Positions 29,761 to 38,377 of a stretch of DNA of 64,000 bases are shown in pieces; the first letter of the stretch is position 1; the number at the start of each line of letters is the position of its first letter. The notes below the pieces were generated by a model, which was not told the origin of the DNA, searched no databases, and saw only the letters and a program-made list of their open reading frames with translations. A program made the position numbers and the translations under genes. Source of the stretch: Thalassospira mesophila (GTDB taxonomy: Bacteria > Pseudomonadota > Alphaproteobacteria > Rhodospirillales > Thalassospiraceae); the NCBI RefSeq assembly GCF_002115755.1, contig NZ_JFKA01000001.1:806001-870000 (forward strand). Reading direction: 5' to 3'.

Positions 29761-31020
29761 ATGACAGTCGAGCTGACCGAGCTTGACAATGGCATGATTG
29801 TCGCCACCGACCGCCTGGAACATGTGCAGTCGGTGGCTTTGGGTGCATGGGTAGATGTGGGCGCGCGTAACGAAACGCCCGATATTAACGGCATTTCCCA
29901 TATGCTTGAACACATGGCATTTAAAGGCACGCGCAAACGCACTGCGCTGCAAATTTCCGAAGAAATCGAAGCGGTGGGCGGGCAGATGAATGCCTATACC
30001 TCGCGCGAAAATACCGCCTATTATTGCAAGGTTCTGCACGAAGACCAGGCGCTGGCGATTGATGTGATCGCCGATATTTTGCAAAATTCCACGCTTGATG
30101 AAAAAGAGCTGGAACGCGAACGCCAGGTGATTTTACAGGAAATCGGCCAGGCGATTGATACGCCTGACGACATCGTGTTTGATTATTTTCAGGAAACCGC
30201 CCTGCCAAATCAGGCGCTGGGCCGCTCTATTCTCGGCACGCCTGAAAATGTTTCCAGCCTGTCGCGCGATGATTTGTTTGATTTTATGTCGCGGCGCTAT
30301 AGTGCCAAACGCATGGTGTTTTCGGCCTCGGGCAATGTGAACCACAATGAAATCGTCGATATGGTTTCATCAAAATTCACCAATCTTCCGACCCACGAAG
30401 ACCACGATATGGAAACGCTGCGCTATGAAGGTGGCCAGCGCATTGAACAGCGCGATCTGGAACAGGCCCATGTTATTTTCGGCCTGCCCACGGTGGCCTA
30501 TGCCGATGACAGTTTCTATGACGTGCAGGTGTTCAACACCCTTCTGGGCGGCGGCATGTCGTCACGCCTGTTTCAGGAAATCCGCGAAAAACGCGGGCTG
30601 GTTTATTCGGTTTACAGCTTCTCGTCGCACTATGTCGATGGCGGCCTGTTCTCGATCTATGCCGGTACCGGGCCGGATGACCTTGGCGAACTGATGCCCG
30701 TCATGTGTGACGAACTTAAACGCGCCACCGTTGATCTGACCGAAGAAGAAGTTAACCGGGCGCGTGCGCAGCTTAAAGCCATGGTCGTGATGGGCATGGA
30801 AAGCAATTCGGCCCGCTGCGAAACGCTCGCCCGGCAAATTCAGGTCCATGGCGGCCCGCAAACCATCGCCGAGATTATTGAAAAGATCGAAGCCGTTGAT
30901 TTGAACAAGGTCCGTGCGGCGGGCGAAGCCCTGCTCACCGGCAAACCCACCGTCACCGCCTTAGGCCCGGTCGGTAAAATGCCGGAATATGACACGCTGG
31001 TAGATCGGCTCCGCGCGTGA
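29761..31020 (+). CDS. M16 zinc peptidase (processing peptidase-like)
   Basis: A 419-residue member of the pitrilysin family, close to mitochondrial processing peptidase beta. The inverted zinc motif HxxEH is HMLEH at 47-51, with the distal Glu in LERERQVILQEIGQ. The C-terminal half has the inactive domain (LGGGMSSRLFQEIREKRGL). It follows thrC on the same strand, an order seen in other alphaproteobacteria, and is probably cotranscribed. Confidence 0.94.
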   Translation: MTVELTELDNGMIVATDRLEHVQSVALGAWVDVGARNETPDINGISHMLEHMAFKGTRKRTALQISEEIEAVGGQMNAYTSRENTAYYCKVLHEDQALAIDVIADILQNSTLDEKELERERQVILQEIGQAIDTPDDIVFDYFQETALPNQALGRSILGTPENVSSLSRDDLFDFMSRRYSAKRMVFSASGNVNHNEIVDMVSSKFTNLPTHEDHDMETLRYEGGQRIEQRDLEQAHVIFGLPTVAYADDSFYDVQVFNTLLGGGMSSRLFQEIREKRGLVYSVYSFSSHYVDGGLFSIYAGTGPDDLGELMPVMCDELKRATVDLTEEEVNRARAQLKAMVVMGMESNSARCETLARQIQVHGGPQTIAEIIEKIEAVDLNKVRAAGEALLTGKPTVTALGPVGKMPEYDTLVDRLRA

Positions 31021-31057
31021 TCTGACGGTGTTGGGCGGTCTGATACCATACTTTCAA

Positions 31058-31085
31058 ACGGCGTCTGTCTGATGGCAGGCGCCGT
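31058..31085. terminator. Hairpin between convergent M16 peptidase and NTPase genes
   Basis: ACGGCGTCTG and CAGGCGCCGT form a 10-bp stem (one G-T wobble) around an 8-nt loop. The U-tract is poor on both sides, so termination strength is uncertain. Confidence 0.6.
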
Positions 31086-31100
31086 CTTAAAAAGTTCTGA

Positions 31101-34100
31101 CTAATTTTTGATTAACAGCATTTCTGAAATGTGTTGAATAGCTTCATCGATGGTTCGATGAGGCTCACTTCCGTATTTGATGAGAAAGTTGTTGCTGAAT
31201 CTATCTGAAGTTTTGATTAGTCGTTCTAGCATTTTTTTTCCCTGATTAAAGTCAACACGATTGCAAGCATCTTCTCCTATGTAAAAAGCTGCGTTTGCCT
31301 CAGCTACCGCTATTTTGTAGTTCTTCGGAAATTGCAAAAGAAGTAGGTCAAGTCTTCCCAACATATCTGCGACCCAAATTTTGACACCTTTTTCGCTTGA
31401 TATTGTGCTGATATTACTGGCTGCGCTGGCTTCGGCTTCTGCAATTTCCGGATTTTCATAAAACTGCGCGCGTAAATTATCTAATCGCTTTAGCATTTCG
31501 TTCACGCGGTTCCAGTCATTTTTTTCACTGGAAAAAGTACAAATATTAGCTGCTGTTAATGCTTCAGAGATAGCGATATCAATGTTGTGGGCGAAGTGGG
31601 TGCGCAGATTATCAAATCTTATCAGCATTGCTTTAACCCGTTCCCAATTTCCTTGTTCACAGCATAGTGTGCCGATGTGTGAAGCAGCGTGCGCCTCTGT
31701 TAGTGCGACTTCCGTGTTCTTGTCGAACTCTGTACGTATTGTATCGAGTCTATTCAATAATTTATCGGTTTTTTGCCAATCGCCTATTTTGCTTGCATCA
31801 AAAATAATATTGAAAACGATTTTCGCCTCTCGGGATACAATTTCAGGGCGATTTCCGAAAGTTTCGCGAAGCTTGTCAATGCGCTTCAGCATGACAGTAG
31901 TCTGTTCCCAGTCGTTTTGTTCTCCAGCACGTAGGCTTATGTTCACTGCGGCCTTGGCTTCTGCTAAGCCGATTTTGAAGTGGTCGTTAAATTTTGTCCT
32001 CAGAGTATCAATGCGTGAGAGCATTTCATCAATTTGTTTTCTGTTGTATTTTTCTTCTTTGCGGAAGAAAATATTGCTGTACGCTTCAGCCATAATTAGT
32101 GAAATTTCTTCGTTATCACTGAATTGAGCGCATAGAGTGTCAAGGCGGAGTAACATAGTATTTGTTCGTTGCCGATTTGTATTGAGATCATCAAGGATCA
32201 TATTGAACACTGCTTTAGATTCTTCTTGCGCTATCTTGTGATTTTTTGGAAATTTGATGCTCAACATTTTGAGCGCATCCATGAAATCATCAGCCATTTT
32301 GGGATTGTTGACTTTGTTGCATTGGTCTAGCCAATCAATAGCCATCCAAGCGTAGGAATATGCAGCTATTTCGTGTTCGCAAGACAACATGGCTGCAGGA
32401 ATATCAATATCAACTGTCTTTTGAGGGAAGTCTTGAAGTAGGCGCAAAATCGAAGCGATTGGCGCAATCTTTCCGTTTTTCAAGCTGTTGTTCACAAGGC
32501 AATGTCGGTGCTTGGTTGAACATTCTAACAGAGTTCTAGCTACAAAAAACTCACCCATTATGTCAGGTTCAACTGGTGCAAGGAATGTTCCTGTTCCTCC
32601 AAGGGCGCTGATCAGCCCCTGATGATGATCGGGGGGCGGATCGGGCAGGTGGCGGGCGACGGGGCCGTAATCGGCGTCTTTGGTCTCAAGGTCATTTAGG
32701 TCCAACCCTTGTGTAAGTGTTGCCAGTGCCAAGGCGAGTTTATAGCGGGTTAGGGTGCCGCCACCATCATCGGGCGCGGCGTGTTGCCAGCAGGTGTCTT
32801 CTTCGCGCCTTAGCATTCCGGCAAGGACGTCTTCCTGATTAAGCAAGGCCGCGATTTTTGTAAAATCGGGTTGTGATTCTGGTTCTTTTTCGGCTTCAGC
32901 GATCATTGCTTCTGCCGTGGCAAGGGCAAAAAGCGGGCGGGGCTGGTTGGCATCGTTTGGTCTGGTATCAACCCTTTGCGCCGCTGCCAGAAGAAGATCT
33001 CCGCATGGCGGTGTTTGCCCTGCTTTGGCAAAGCGCTCCTTCATCATCTTCTTGATAGCTGTTGCATCTACGGGCGGGATGGTCAGCCCGTTTTCATCCT
33101 CATGCCCGAAGACATGGTCCATCACCATCGGTTTATCGCCGTTTTCGGGTAGCATTTTTGCTAGCCAGCTTTTGTCGACCTTGCGTTCCAGCAATAAAAC
33201 TCGGACAGGAAAATCATAATGCGCAGCATTGTTCGCAAATATGCGTAAGAGGTCGCCCGTTTTTTCTGCCTGTCCACTGACATAATCAATCACAATGAAG
33301 GTTGGTTGACGAGGAAGCCATTTTTCTGGATTGCGAAACTTTTCGAGATCATGGAGATGGAGCTTGCCTGCCTTCCAGATATTTCGGTTCAGCTTTTCTG
33401 TGGTAAAATCAAAGGCGAGCCGAGTTTTCCCTGTGCCACCATCACCTTTTATCAGCATCCAGCGGAAATTAAATTCAGGTCCGCAAATCTCGATGTCACC
33501 TGCGAAATTGGTCAGAAGTTCAATTTCTTTTTCGCGGCCATATAGACCGTTAAGGTTTGAGTTATATTTGACACGATCAAAAGATCCGAGCTCTCGCCGT
33601 GGCTTAGGCCATCTAAGCTCCGGGGAAACCATGTTGTGAAAAAGCTGATCAATTTCTTTCTGGAAGGCCGTGATCAGGGTATCTGTCTGTCCCTCAAGCT
33701 CGCTGAGGACTTTCTCGAATCCCTGAATATTATGCAAGGCCAGCATGGTTTCGATGGGGGTGGTGTCGTCAATTTCTAGGGCATCAAGATCAACTGGCCT
33801 GCCTTCTGTTATGACAGTAAGGATGCTGGTTTTAAGGGCGTCTTTGGTTTCCGTGCCATGCTGGATAGTGATTAGTCGTTGTAGCAGTCCAGCCAGTAAC
33901 GGAGTGTTTTCAATAAAGGTTTGCAAGCGGGATGAAATTGCCTTGCCGATAAAGGATTCTGACTTTGCAACAATGGCGGTGATCAGGCGTAAAACGACGT
34001 AGTGCAAAGGCGGGCGAAACCCTAACTCGCGTATTTCACCCAGCAACGTCGCCTTTACATCCTTGTCTGCCAGCAAGTCAGACAAAAACCCGGACTGTGC

Positions 34101-34166
34101 CAGTTTGTCGATGATCGCGTTGGCATTCAGGGAACCCGGGCTTTCTTCGGTTTGTATTTCTGCCAC
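31101..34166 (-). CDS. STAND-type P-loop NTPase with C-terminal helical repeats
   Basis: A 1021-residue signal-transduction NTPase. Residues 1-195 are a helix-rich region of unknown type. GLYGREKEIELL (208-218) opens the NTPase, with Walker A GDGGTGKT at 241-248, Walker B FIVIDY (Asp294) and a sensor-like VRVLLLERK (321-329). RPLFALATAEAM and EPDIMGEFFVARTLL fit the helical/winged-helix parts of NACHT/STAND modules. From about 624 on there are roughly nine 44-residue repeats (ML-R-D-LR-F pattern). The start is GTG behind AAGGGGGAA. The gene stands alone, convergent with the M16 gene and divergent from the ABC operon. Its 3' half is AT-rich relative to neighbours. Large STAND proteins of this build are often innate-immunity sensors against phage; that role is inference here. 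Confidence 0.85.
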   Translation of the reverse strand: MAEIQTEESPGSLNANAIIDKLAQSGFLSDLLADKDVKATLLGEIRELGFRPPLHYVVLRLITAIVAKSESFIGKAISSRLQTFIENTPLLAGLLQRLITIQHGTETKDALKTSILTVITEGRPVDLDALEIDDTTPIETMLALHNIQGFEKVLSELEGQTDTLITAFQKEIDQLFHNMVSPELRWPKPRRELGSFDRVKYNSNLNGLYGREKEIELLTNFAGDIEICGPEFNFRWMLIKGDGGTGKTRLAFDFTTEKLNRNIWKAGKLHLHDLEKFRNPEKWLPRQPTFIVIDYVSGQAEKTGDLLRIFANNAAHYDFPVRVLLLERKVDKSWLAKMLPENGDKPMVMDHVFGHEDENGLTIPPVDATAIKKMMKERFAKAGQTPPCGDLLLAAAQRVDTRPNDANQPRPLFALATAEAMIAEAEKEPESQPDFTKIAALLNQEDVLAGMLRREEDTCWQHAAPDDGGGTLTRYKLALALATLTQGLDLNDLETKDADYGPVARHLPDPPPDHHQGLISALGGTGTFLAPVEPDIMGEFFVARTLLECSTKHRHCLVNNSLKNGKIAPIASILRLLQDFPQKTVDIDIPAAMLSCEHEIAAYSYAWMAIDWLDQCNKVNNPKMADDFMDALKMLSIKFPKNHKIAQEESKAVFNMILDDLNTNRQRTNTMLLRLDTLCAQFSDNEEISLIMAEAYSNIFFRKEEKYNRKQIDEMLSRIDTLRTKFNDHFKIGLAEAKAAVNISLRAGEQNDWEQTTVMLKRIDKLRETFGNRPEIVSREAKIVFNIIFDASKIGDWQKTDKLLNRLDTIRTEFDKNTEVALTEAHAASHIGTLCCEQGNWERVKAMLIRFDNLRTHFAHNIDIAISEALTAANICTFSSEKNDWNRVNEMLKRLDNLRAQFYENPEIAEAEASAASNISTISSEKGVKIWVADMLGRLDLLLLQFPKNYKIAVAEANAAFYIGEDACNRVDFNQGKKMLERLIKTSDRFSNNFLIKYGSEPHRTIDEAIQHISEMLLIKN
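31242..32297 (-). repeat. About nine degenerate 44-codon repeats in the NTPase gene
   Basis: Units of about 132 bp code for a repeat reading roughly ML-x-R-[LI]-D-x-L-R-x-x-F-x(4)-[EK]-[IV]-A-x-x-E-A-x-A-x-x-N-I, most ending Asp-Trp. Unit boundaries fall near residues 624, 666, 710, 754, 798, 842, 886, 932 and 974. They look like TPR-type helical hairpins with longer loops. Confidence 0.8.
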
Positions 34167-34311
34167 CTGTGTTCCCCCTTATTTTATCGCCTGAAACGAC
34201 TATACAAGGCAGGGTTGTTGATACCATCTCAAAATCCGTAACGCCGGTGGCTGCGTATGGCCTATATGCGGTTTGCCTTTTTGTTTGCGCGGGTTTTTGA
34301 ATGTGCTAAAG

Positions 34312-34325
34312 TGAAAGCGGTTTCA
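34312..34325. promoter_or_regulatory. LacI-family operator 1 (promoter-proximal)
   Basis: TGAAAGCGGTTTCA matches the LacI/GalR-type pattern TGAAAnCGnTTTCA. It lies 41 bases before the first permease start, between a TTGAAT (34297) and TTTCAT (34321) that could be -35 and -10 boxes 18 nt apart. The same 14 bases recur inside the hydrolase gene at 36814. The LacI gene at 38.4-39.4 kb is the likely binder. Confidence 0.75.
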
Positions 34326-34365
34326 TGATAAAAACAAATAAAATCATCAGGTTATAAAACATAAA

Positions 34366-35028
34366 ATGAACTTTTCGGCGATCATCGGGTATCTGGGCAT
34401 GTTCTGGGACGGGTTTTTGGTCACCGCGTCGGTCAGTGCCTTGTCGATTGCGGGCAGTTTTATCATTGGTGTGATTGTGGCCTTTGGCGCGGTGTCGCGT
34501 CGGCCTGCTGTGCGGCGGTTGGCGCGGGGTTATATTGGCCTGTTTCGCAATATTCCGTTTATCGTGCAGGTGTTTTTCTTTTATTTCGGCCTGCCGGAAA
34601 TCGGCATTTATATCGACGCTTTCACCACCGGCACCATGGCGCTGTCGATTGCGGTGGGGGCCTATGCCGCCGATGTGTTGCGCGCGGGCATTGAAAATGT
34701 TGATACCGGGGTGATCGAGGCGGCCGAGGTTTCCGGCTTGTCGCGCCTTAAAATTTATCGCCGAATCATTTTGCCCATCGCGCTGCGCGTCTCGCTGCGC
34801 CCGCTGGGATCGGTGTTTATCAATCTGGTGCTGACCACATCGATTTTATCGACCATCACGCTTAACGAGCTGACCGGCAATGCCAAAATTGTCGCGTCCG
34901 ATACCTTCCGCCCGTTCGAGGTCTATTTCTTCCTGCTGCTGTTTTATTGCGTGCTGACCTATCTGTTGTCGCTGTTGATCAATCTGTGGCACCGGCATTT
35001 AAACCGTTTCATGCGGGGGGCTGAATAA
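34366..35028 (+). CDS. Polar amino-acid-type ABC transporter permease 1
   Basis: A 220-residue HisM/GlnP-type inner-membrane permease. Membrane helices flank the EAA loop (EAAEVSGLSRLKIYRRIILPIALR). The N-terminal segment MFWDGFLVTASVSALSIAGSF is typical. Its stop overlaps the next permease start (TAATG). First gene of an importer operon with an associated glycosylasparaginase-type hydrolase, so the substrate is probably an amino-acid derivative rather than a plain polar amino acid. Confidence 0.9.
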   Translation: MNFSAIIGYLGMFWDGFLVTASVSALSIAGSFIIGVIVAFGAVSRRPAVRRLARGYIGLFRNIPFIVQVFFFYFGLPEIGIYIDAFTTGTMALSIAVGAYAADVLRAGIENVDTGVIEAAEVSGLSRLKIYRRIILPIALRVSLRPLGSVFINLVLTTSILSTITLNELTGNAKIVASDTFRPFEVYFFLLLFYCVLTYLLSLLINLWHRHLNRFMRGAE

Positions 35029-35699
35029 TGCGCAATCAGGGCTTTAACTGGCATGACCCGATATTGTGGGCGCAGGGGCTGGGCGTTTCGGTGGGTGTGT
35101 TTGCGGCATCGATGATTTTGGGCAGTCTGATTGGCATCTTCATTGCCCTGTGCCGGGTTTACAAGGTGCCGGTGGTGGCCCCGCTATTGCTGGTGATTAG
35201 CGAATTTTTGAAAAACTCGCCGGTGCTGGTGCAATTGTTTTTGGTGTTTTTTGGCGTGCCGGTGCTGTTGCAGGTTAACATCACCCCCGCCGAAGCTGCG
35301 ATTTTTACCCTGACCGGGAATACAGCCGCCTTTATCGCCGTGATCGCCATTTCCGCCATGGATGCCCTTGATCGCGGCCAGCTGGAGGCCGCGCGCAGTT
35401 TTGGCCATTCCGAACGCAGCATTTTACGCAAAATCATCGCCCCGCAGGCGTTGGTGGTGGCGATGCCCGCCCTGATCGGGCTGGCGGTGAACCAGTTGCA
35501 GGTCACATCGCTGATTTCCGCCATTGGCGTGATTGATTTAACCAAAGTCGGCCAGATTTTGAACCAGCGCACCTGGCAGCCCTTTATCGTCTGGGCGATC
35601 ATTGGCGTGACCTATTTTGTCTTGTCGCGCGTGCTGGCAATGGCAGGCGGGCGCATTGAAAACCGGTTGCGCCGCCATATGGACTGGGCCGGGTTATGA
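35028..35699 (+). CDS. Polar amino-acid-type ABC transporter permease 2
   Basis: A 223-residue HisM/GlnP-type permease, partner of the preceding one. The EAA loop is LEAARSFGHSERSILRKIIAPQALV, and ISEFLKNSPVLVQLFLVFFGV is the usual N-terminal block. It overlaps the upstream gene by one base and is followed 13 bases later by the ATPase gene. Confidence 0.9.
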   Translation: MRNQGFNWHDPILWAQGLGVSVGVFAASMILGSLIGIFIALCRVYKVPVVAPLLLVISEFLKNSPVLVQLFLVFFGVPVLLQVNITPAEAAIFTLTGNTAAFIAVIAISAMDALDRGQLEAARSFGHSERSILRKIIAPQALVVAMPALIGLAVNQLQVTSLISAIGVIDLTKVGQILNQRTWQPFIVWAIIGVTYFVLSRVLAMAGGRIENRLRRHMDWAGL

Positions 35700-35712
35700 G
35701 GAAGGCGCTATC

Positions 35713-36447
35713 GTGATTGAAATTGATCAACTGCACAAAAAATTCGGCGATACCGAGGTTCTGAAAGGCATCAGCCTGACCATTGCGCCGGGCGAGGTTG
35801 TCTCCATTTTAGGCGCCAGCGGGTCGGGCAAAAGTACGCTGATGCGCTGCATGAACGGGTTGGCCGGGTTAAATGGCGGGTCGCTGTTGATTGACGGGCT
35901 GGATGTGTCAAAGCCCCGCGAATTGCGCGAAATTCGCAAACGCTGCGCCACCGTGTTTCAGCATTTTAACCTGTACCCGCATTTATCGGTGCTTGAAAAC
36001 ATCACACTGGCGCCGATAGATGTGCTGGGCCGCAAAAAGGCCGAGGTTGAAGCCGAAGCCTTTGCGTTGCTCAAACAGGTGGGGCTGGCAGACCGTGCAG
36101 ATGCCTATCCCGGTCAGCTTTCAGGCGGGCAAAAACAGCGGATCGGCATTTGCCGCGCACTTGCCATGCAGCCGCGTTATTTGCTGCTAGACGAGGTGAC
36201 ATCGGCCCTGGACCCGGAAATGACGGGCGAAGTGCTAGATGTGCTGGCCGCCCTGGCGCGCAGCGGCACCACCATGATTTTTGTCACCCACGAAATTGCC
36301 TTTGCCCGCGAAATATCATCGCGCATCGTTTTTCTTGATGATGGTGTGGTGCGCGCCGACATGCCGACGGATCGTTTCTTCGCCGAAGATGGCGGTTATG
36401 GCGATGAACGCATTGCGCGCTTTTTGGCCAAGATGCGCAACAAATAA
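35713..36447 (+). CDS. ABC transporter ATP-binding protein (GlnQ/HisP type)
   Basis: The energising ATPase of the importer, 244 residues. Walker A is GASGSGKST, the signature LSGGQKQR, Walker B YLLLDEVTSALD, and the switch His in FVTHE. The start is taken as GTG 35713 (VIEIDQLHKKFGD), the conserved N-terminus, just behind ATGAGGAAGG; the longer frame from 35617 overlaps the permease gene and looks unreal. Confidence 0.93.
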   Translation: MIEIDQLHKKFGDTEVLKGISLTIAPGEVVSILGASGSGKSTLMRCMNGLAGLNGGSLLIDGLDVSKPRELREIRKRCATVFQHFNLYPHLSVLENITLAPIDVLGRKKAEVEAEAFALLKQVGLADRADAYPGQLSGGQKQRIGICRALAMQPRYLLLDEVTSALDPEMTGEVLDVLAALARSGTTMIFVTHEIAFAREISSRIVFLDDGVVRADMPTDRFFAEDGGYGDERIARFLAKMRNK

Positions 36448-36484
36448 CAAGTAAATAACAATAAGAAAGAAGGACGAGCGACCC

Positions 36485-37408
36485 ATGATCATTGTTGCCA
36501 ATTCCGAAGCCGGTGCCGGGATAGAGCAGGCGGTGGATATTTTAAAATCCGGCCGCCACGGGCTGGATGCCCTGGAAACAGCCCTGAACCGGGTGGAAGA
36601 AGACCCCAAGGTGCGCAGTGTTGGCTATGGTGGCTGGCCCAACCTGATTGGTGAAATGGAATTTGACGCCGGGGTGATGGATGGCACCACGCGCCGCACC
36701 GGGGCAGTTGGCGCGTTGCGCGGGGTGGTTCATGCCGTGTCGGTGGCGCGCCGGGTGATGAGCGACCTTAACCATGAAATGCTGGTCGGCGAGGGCGCTT
36801 GCAGGTTCGCAAGTGAAAGCGGTTTCACCCCGCAGCCCACGCTATACCCCGATTCCAAAAAGGTATGGTGGGACAAACTGGCGCGAATGTTAAGCCCGGA
36901 AGAACAGGCCAAATTCCCCGATATGCCGCTGGCCCCGTTAAACAGTGCCATTACCGACCCCGAAAAAGTGCGCGATACCAGCGTGTTTTTGACCATTGAT
37001 TCCCATAAGGGCATCCATGCCGCCACCAGTACATCGGGCTGGGCCTGGAAATATCCCGGCCGGTTGGGCGACAGCCCGATTGTCGGGGCGGGGTTTTATG
37101 CCGATAGCCGCTATGGGGCGGCGGCCTGCACCCATACCGGCGAAATGACGATGCGGGCTGGCACCTGTCGCACCATCGTTCTGGCGATGAAGCTGGGCTA
37201 TTCGCTGGATGATGCCGTGAAAATTGCCGTGGATGAATTGCGCGACCTTGAAACAGGCTATCTCGACGGGGTGGTTCTTCATGCGCTTGATGCACACGGA
37301 AACCACAAGGTGGTGAATTTTCGCTGCCGCGAAACCATTCGATACTGGTACTGGGACGAAACCCTGACCAAACCGGAAAAAAGAGAAGCGGAAACGCTCA
37401 AGGACTAG
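36485..37408 (+). CDS. Glycosylasparaginase / asparaginase-family Ntn hydrolase
   Basis: A 307-residue T2-family hydrolase. These precursors self-cleave before a Thr; the candidate is Thr165 in KVRDTSVFLTID. The downstream TSTSGWAWKYPGRLGDSPI matches the substrate-binding block of N4-(N-acetylglucosaminyl)-L-asparaginases (Arg and Asp in GRLGDSP), followed by GAGFYADSRYGAAACTHTGE. Known members split GlcNAc-Asn, or isoaspartyl and asparagine bonds. Being inside an importer operon near a ROK sugar kinase favours the glycosylasparagine reaction, but plain asparaginase activity cannot be excluded. No signal peptide: cytoplasmic. It contains a LacI-type operator within its coding sequence. Confidence 0.87.
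   Translation: MIIVANSEAGAGIEQAVDILKSGRHGLDALETALNRVEEDPKVRSVGYGGWPNLIGEMEFDAGVMDGTTRRTGAVGALRGVVHAVSVARRVMSDLNHEMLVGEGACRFASESGFTPQPTLYPDSKKVWWDKLARMLSPEEQAKFPDMPLAPLNSAITDPEKVRDTSVFLTIDSHKGIHAATSTSGWAWKYPGRLGDSPIVGAGFYADSRYGAAACTHTGEMTMRAGTCRTIVLAMKLGYSLDDAVKIAVDELRDLETGYLDGVVLHALDAHGNHKVVNFRCRETIRYWYWDETLTKPEKREAETLKD
36814..36827. promoter_or_regulatory. LacI-family operator 2 (inside the hydrolase gene)
   Basis: TGAAAGCGGTTTCA, identical to the site at 34312, is embedded in the codons for residues 110-115 of the hydrolase. With flanks it reads GTGAAAGCGGTTTCAC. The 2.5-kb spacing is reminiscent of auxiliary operators used for repression loops. Confidence 0.65.
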
Positions 37409-37512
37409 GACCAAAGCGTGTTGAGCGAAACGGTTCATCGCGCGGCCCGATCCCCATAAGCCAATTTTATAGGGACCGGGTATAAGTTTTATAAAAAACA
37501 GGAGGCTTCAAA

Positions 37513-38313
37513 ATGCGGTTAAAAGGATTTGTGCTGGCAGGCGTGATGGCGCTAACAGCGATTGCGGGAAGCATGTCCCATGCGATGGCGGGCAAGCTCG
37601 AAGACATCAAGGATCGCGGTGTGATCCGGGTGGGGGTATCGCTGGGCGGCGAGCCGATTGGCTTTCGCGATGCCGAAAACAACCCGGCGGGCTATGATGT
37701 TGATCTGGCAAAACGGCTGGCGGAAAAGCTGGGCGTTAAAATTGAATATACCGATGTGAGCGGCGACGCCCGCGTGTCGATGTTGTTGTCAGACCAGTTG
37801 GACGCCGTGATTGGCAACCTGTCGGCAACGCTGGAACGCGCCAAGTCGATTGATTTTACCATTCCCTATAACCGGGCCGGTTTGCGGGTGGTGGTACAAA
37901 AAGACTCGGGCATTAAATCGCTTGATGATCTGGCCGGGCATAAAATTGTGGTTGGTCGCGGCTCTACCGGTGAAAGTTTTATCAAGCGCCGGGTGCCGGA
38001 TGCCGAAATGGTTTACACCGACAATTTCGCGCCCGATGGCGTGTTGCTGTTAAAACAGCGCCGGGTTGAAGCCGGGATCGAGGATAGCTCGCTGGTCGAT
38101 TATCTTGCCGCACAGGAAGACAATCTGGTCACCATGAAGGGTCTGTTCTCCAACGATCCGATTGCGATTGGGGTGCGCAAGGGCGACCCGGAATTTCTGC
38201 GCTGGATGGACATGTTTGTGTCTGACTATATTTCGTCGGGCGATTACGAAACCAGCTATAAAAAATGGTGGGGCGATGATGCCAACCCGCCAACGCTGAA
38301 CCCGCTTTGGTAA
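37513..38313 (+). CDS. Periplasmic substrate-binding protein of the ABC transporter
   Basis: A 266-residue family-3 (amino-acid type) solute-binding protein with a signal peptide ending SMSHAMA. Typical blocks are GVIRVGVSLGGEPIGF, GYDVDLAKRLAEKLG and LSATLERAKSIDFTIPY. GGAGGC precedes the ATG. The 104-bp gap after the hydrolase gene contains a degenerate LacI-like site (GCGAAACGGTTCAT, near 37427). Last gene of the operon before a terminator. Confidence 0.92.
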   Translation: MRLKGFVLAGVMALTAIAGSMSHAMAGKLEDIKDRGVIRVGVSLGGEPIGFRDAENNPAGYDVDLAKRLAEKLGVKIEYTDVSGDARVSMLLSDQLDAVIGNLSATLERAKSIDFTIPYNRAGLRVVVQKDSGIKSLDDLAGHKIVVGRGSTGESFIKRRVPDAEMVYTDNFAPDGVLLLKQRRVEAGIEDSSLVDYLAAQEDNLVTMKGLFSNDPIAIGVRKGDPEFLRWMDMFVSDYISSGDYETSYKKWWGDDANPPTLNPLW

Positions 38314-38330
38314 GATTTACCATGCCGATG

Positions 38331-38355
38331 ACGCCGTCCTTCGGGGCGGCGTTTT
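38331..38355 (+). terminator. Terminator of the ABC transporter operon
   Basis: ACGCCGTCC and GGGCGGCGT form a 9-bp stem closed by a TTCG tetraloop, followed by TTTT. It lies between the convergent binding-protein and LacI genes. Confidence 0.9.
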
Positions 38356-38377
38356 GGCGCTAAGGGCCGTAATTATT

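Noticed and set aside
31582..32127. 181-codon open frame on the + strand inside the STAND NTPase repeats
   Set aside because: Serine/leucine-rich antisense product of a repetitive coding sequence; no start signals or recognisable domain.
31242..32297. Possible CRISPR-like or tandem DNA repeat array
   Set aside because: The repeats are protein-level (about 132-bp degenerate units in frame), without identical direct repeats or spacers.
31020..34366. Prophage or integrative element carrying the NTPase
   Set aside because: No integrase, transposase, attachment-site repeats or tRNA target flank the gene; it is a single gene between housekeeping genes.
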